Shown: positions 61,060 to 64,000 of the stretch, one piece after another | Position numbering within the stretch: the first letter of the stretch is position 1 | How the letters are laid out: the number at the start of each line of letters is the position of its first letter | Source of the DNA: Paramyrothecium sp. XJ0827 | Taxonomy: Eukaryota > Ascomycota > Sordariomycetes > Hypocreales > Stachybotryaceae | Direction: 5' to 3' | Length of the DNA: 64,000 nt | Assembly (NCBI GenBank): GCA_020881915.1 | Contig: JAJFPB010000005.1 | Coordinates: 3,286,001 to 3,350,000, forward strand | Program-made: the position numbers and the translations under genes | The notes under the pieces: generated by a model | What the model was told of the DNA's origin: nothing | Database searches by the model: none | What the model saw: the letters and a program-made list of their open reading frames with translations, nothing else

Positions 61060-62214
61060 AGGGGAAGAAGAAGAAGAAGAAGATGATGCCGTTGTGAGAT
61101 TTACAGAGCGCTTTGATTTTTACCCAGGGCCTGTGATGCAATTGAGGGAGGAGTCTTGACTGATCGAGTGGACGCGGGACGTCGGGCAATGCCCTCAAGT
61201 CCACATGGCTCGGAGGGATGTAGATATGGAAATGGTATAGATGCCGGCTACATTATTTTAATGATATATTTCCAACAAGATAGACAAACACAATGTTTAC
61301 ATGACGTGTGAGCGAGAGGTGAGCTGTTGCATGCCGCGTGCCGTACTTGGATCCATCTTGACTTGACTGATACGGGAAACGTGCGTGTGTTTGGAGCGAG
61401 CGACTGCAATGGACCAAAGACGCGAGTAGCGGGCGGGTCGCTGTGTGAATCCCATGTGGCTTTCGGCATGGGGGATGCGGATTGGCCATGGCTGGCGCTA
61501 TCGGATTTCCGCATCAGGAAATCACCATGTCGGGCTGTCGTGATACGGTAACACATGTAAGGCAAGGTACCTGTGCTTAGGACACCTCATAAGCGATAAG
61601 ACGCCAAGATTTGGGGGAAGGGTCGCGGCGCACGGCATGTCTGCAGTGCTCGGTGAGCGGCGACCGCCGGGCGGTGCAACTACGGGGAGTGGAGTTTGGG
61701 GGGGCGCCATCTCCAGCACGGCCCCAGCCGAGAGGGACTTCTTTTTGCTTCTGCCGCTCGCTCGGCTCCTTTTTTCCTAGCAGTATTAATAGAGATGCTT
61801 GGACCGTACAGCGCTGGGTGTTGTAAGTGACCGCTGCTCCACTCATTGTGCTTGCTCGTCTTTCATCCTCCAGTATAAAACCTCGCAAACAAACAAAACT
61901 TGGTCAGGGCACCGAGTGACGAGGAAAGTGAAACGGAAAAGGGAAAGAGGAAACAGAAGCAGACAAAGAAAAATTGGAAAGGCTAGCCCGTTTCTTCCCA
62001 TTCTTCTTCTTCACGATTGACTCGTGCTACACTGCTGTCTGTCTTTCTGTGTAGAGACCAGGGGAAAGAGAGGGAGAAGAAGCTGCCGCTGCGAAACGAC
62101 GAAAGAGACGAAGCCGTTGGAAACGAAACTCGGGACTAGTTGGCCACATCGTCGAGCTCCAGGACGTGACTGAAAGACACTAAGGAACTTTTGTACTGCT
62201 TGATTCTGCCCACC
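61060..62214. other. Intergenic region, FAS1 to guanine deaminase
   Basis: Starts with an AAG repeat (about 61064-61083) just after the FAS1 stop, in its 3' untranslated region. The 500 bp before the deaminase start are purine-rich on the plus strand, with a long A/G-rich leader from about 61910. A GGTACC site lies near 61565. No gene recognised. Confidence 0.5.
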
Positions 62215-63718
62215 ATGCTGGTGTCATCGTCATCGTCGCCGCGGCGCCCGCAGGTGCTGCTGGGCACGTTTGTCCACTCCGCCGGGCCGGCCGAGCTCGA
62301 GTTCATGCACGACGCGGCCATCGCGGTGGACCGGCAGGGCAAGATCGCCGCCGTCGAGCGGGACCAGGGCGACGCCGCCGCGGCAAAGGACCGCCTCCTG
62401 GAGGCGCTGGGGTGGCGGGCCGAGGACGTCGACGTGCTGGCCTGCGAGCCGGGCCAGTTCTTCTTCCCGGGCTTCATCGGTGAGTAAAAGAAAACGACGG
62501 GGCATTGCTGCCCTGTGGGGGAGGGAGACGGACGAGACGAGCTGACCTTTTGCCGCCTCAGATACTCACGTCCACGCCTCGCAGTACCCCAACGTGGGCA
62601 TCTTTGGCAAGACGACGCTGCTGGACTGGCTCGACACGTACACGTTCCCGCTCGAGTCCAGCCTCAAGGACCTCGGCAAGGCGCGGCGCGTCTACTCGGC
62701 CTGCGTGCGCCGGACGCTCGCCCACGGCACCACGACGGCCGCCTACTACGCCACCATTGACGTGGCCGCCACGAACCTCCTGGCCGACATCTGTCTGGAC
62801 CTGGGCCAGCGCGCGTTCGTCGGCCGCGTGTGCATGGACAACCCGGACCTGTGCCCGGACTACTACCGCGACGAGTCCGCCGAGGCCGGCCTGCGGGCCA
62901 CCGAGGCGACGGTCGCGCACGTCCGGGCCATCGACCCGGGCTTCGAGCTGGTCTCGCCCATCCTGACGCCGCGGTTCGCGCCCTCGTGCTCCAGCGAGTC
63001 GATGCGCGGGCTGTCGGACATGCAGAGGGAGACGGGGCTGCCCGTGCAGACGCACGTCTCGGAGAACAAGGGCGAGATCGAGCTCGTGGCCGGCATGTTC
63101 CCGGACGCCGCCTCGTACACGGACGTGTACGACCGCCACGGCCTGCTGACGCCCAAGACGATCCTCGCCCACGCCGTGCACCTCTCCGAGGACGAGGCGC
63201 GCCTCATCTCGGAGCGGGGCACCAAGGTGTCGCACTGCCCCTGCAGCAACAGCTCGCTGACCAGCGGCGCCGCGCGCGTCCGCTGGCTGTGGGAGCACGG
63301 CATCGACGTCGGGCTCGGGACCGACATGAGCGGCGGCTACAGCCCGTCCATCCTCGAGGCGGCGCGGCAGGCGGCCCTCGTGAGCCGGCACGTGGCCATG
63401 GCGGGCGACGGCGACGACGGGGCCAAGCTGACGGTCGAGGAGGTGCTGTACCTGGGCACCCGCGGCGGCGCGCGGTGCGTCGGGCTCGAGGCGCGCGTCG
63501 GCGCCTTCGAGGTCGGCATGGACTGGGACGCGCAGCTCGTCGGCATGGGCGGCGTCGACGACGAGGGCCGGCACGAGGGCGGCGCCGCCGAGGGGGGCGT
63601 CGACGTCTTCGGCTGGGAGAGCTGGGACGACCGCATGGCCAAGTGGGTGTACGGCGGCGACGACCGCAACACCAAGAAGGTCTGGGTCAAGGGCCGGCTG
63701 GTGCACTCCAAGAACTAG
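62215..63718 (+). CDS. gud1: Guanine deaminase
   Basis: Two exons (62215-62479, 62562-63718) encode 473 aa. It deaminates guanine to xanthine in purine salvage and catabolism, in the cytosol. It is an amidohydrolase with a single zinc: the metal ligands are HVH at 91-93 (created across the splice junction, DTHVHA), His253 in VQTHVSENKGE, a histidine in LAHAVHLSEDE (292 or 295), and Asp343 in LGTDMSGGYSPSIL. The family signatures FPGFIDTHVHASQYPN and GIFGKTTLLDWLDTYTFPLE identify guanine deaminase rather than other amidohydrolases. The gene is very rich in GC at third positions, giving long antisense shadow frames. The C-terminus (KKVWVKGRLVHSKN) is complete before a ten-G run. Confidence 0.95.
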
Positions 63719-64000
63719 CCCGGGGGGGGGGGGAAACATATTCGTTGATTTGATTATGGGGAAACACCAGGGGCGGACTCAAGGGAAGGGAGATGGGGGA
63801 GCGTATAGGACAGAGACAGCAGCAGCGGGCATTTGTACCATACATCTTTTTGGGCGAGTTGGACCGAAGGGGGCGTCTTCGCCGAGTTGCGTCTTTCCGA
63901 GGCAGATTGGCAGCCATCGCCGGCCTCTTTATGATTAGAGAAACAGGAACTTTTTGTAGACATACAGGTGCAGGGCGTCACGGCGCAGGAAAAAAAGGGG
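63719..64000. other. 3' flank at window end
   Basis: Starts with a poly-G run directly after the guanine deaminase stop. No gene start or RNA gene is visible before the window edge. Confidence 0.5.

Noticed and set aside
45436..63718. Secondary-metabolite cluster around the FAS genes
   Set aside because: No polyketide synthase, P450, or dedicated regulator lies near. The neighbours are LSm4, a PPR protein and guanine deaminase, so the FAS pair looks like primary metabolism.

Overview
This is a gene-dense stretch of a filamentous ascomycete (Pezizomycotina) nuclear chromosome, most likely a Sordariomycete. Genes carry short introns of about 47-120 nt with GTRNGT donors and CTRAC-type branch points. 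Intergenic regions are pyrimidine-rich and contain short tandem repeats. Gene content is fungus-specific: two Zn2Cys6 regulators, a septin of the Cdc3/AspB type, and fungal type I fatty acid synthase encoded as separate alpha and beta chains. No bacterial operons, rRNA genes, CRISPR arrays or intact transposons are visible. Species cannot be fixed from the sequence alone.

Layout. 1-9.5 kb: gene-free DNA with simple repeats. 9.5-10.4 kb (-): FMN-binding pyridoxamine-phosphate-oxidase-like protein. 12.0-14.5 kb (+): Zn2Cys6 regulator. 15.7-17.5 kb (+): single-pass membrane protein of unknown function. 17.8-19.0 kb (-): TatD-family hydrolase (Scn1-like). 19.9-20.7 kb (+): small membrane protein. 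21.1-21.7 kb (-): kinetochore protein Spc24. 22.4-23.1 kb (+): mitochondrial fission protein Fis1. 24.4-26.0 kb (-): septin Cdc3/AspB. 29.2-30.6 kb (-): ferrochelatase. 31.1-33.1 kb (+): Ku70. 33.7-36.7 kb (+): second Zn2Cys6 protein with its zinc cluster in the middle. 37.3-39.3 kb (-): MFS drug-type transporter. 41.7-42.0 kb (-): possible gene relic. 42.0-43.9 kb (-): mitochondrial PPR-type protein. 44.2-44.8 kb (+): LSm4. 45.4-51.1 kb (-) and 54.7-61.1 kb (+): fatty acid synthase alpha and beta subunits, head to head. 62.2-63.7 kb (+): guanine deaminase.

Most genes are housekeeping and functionally unrelated, but several form divergent pairs with shared promoter regions: SPC24/FIS1, HEM15/KU70, PPR/LSM4 and FAS2/FAS1. 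The FAS pair is the only obvious functional unit: the two subunits of one megasynthase transcribed away from a 3.56 kb common intergenic region. That region holds a perfect 20-bp palindrome and two of the window's four copies of the 10-bp palindrome GTACCGGTAC. All coordinates and splice sites were read by eye from frame continuity and splice consensus; family assignments come from recognised motifs and overall similarity, without database searches.
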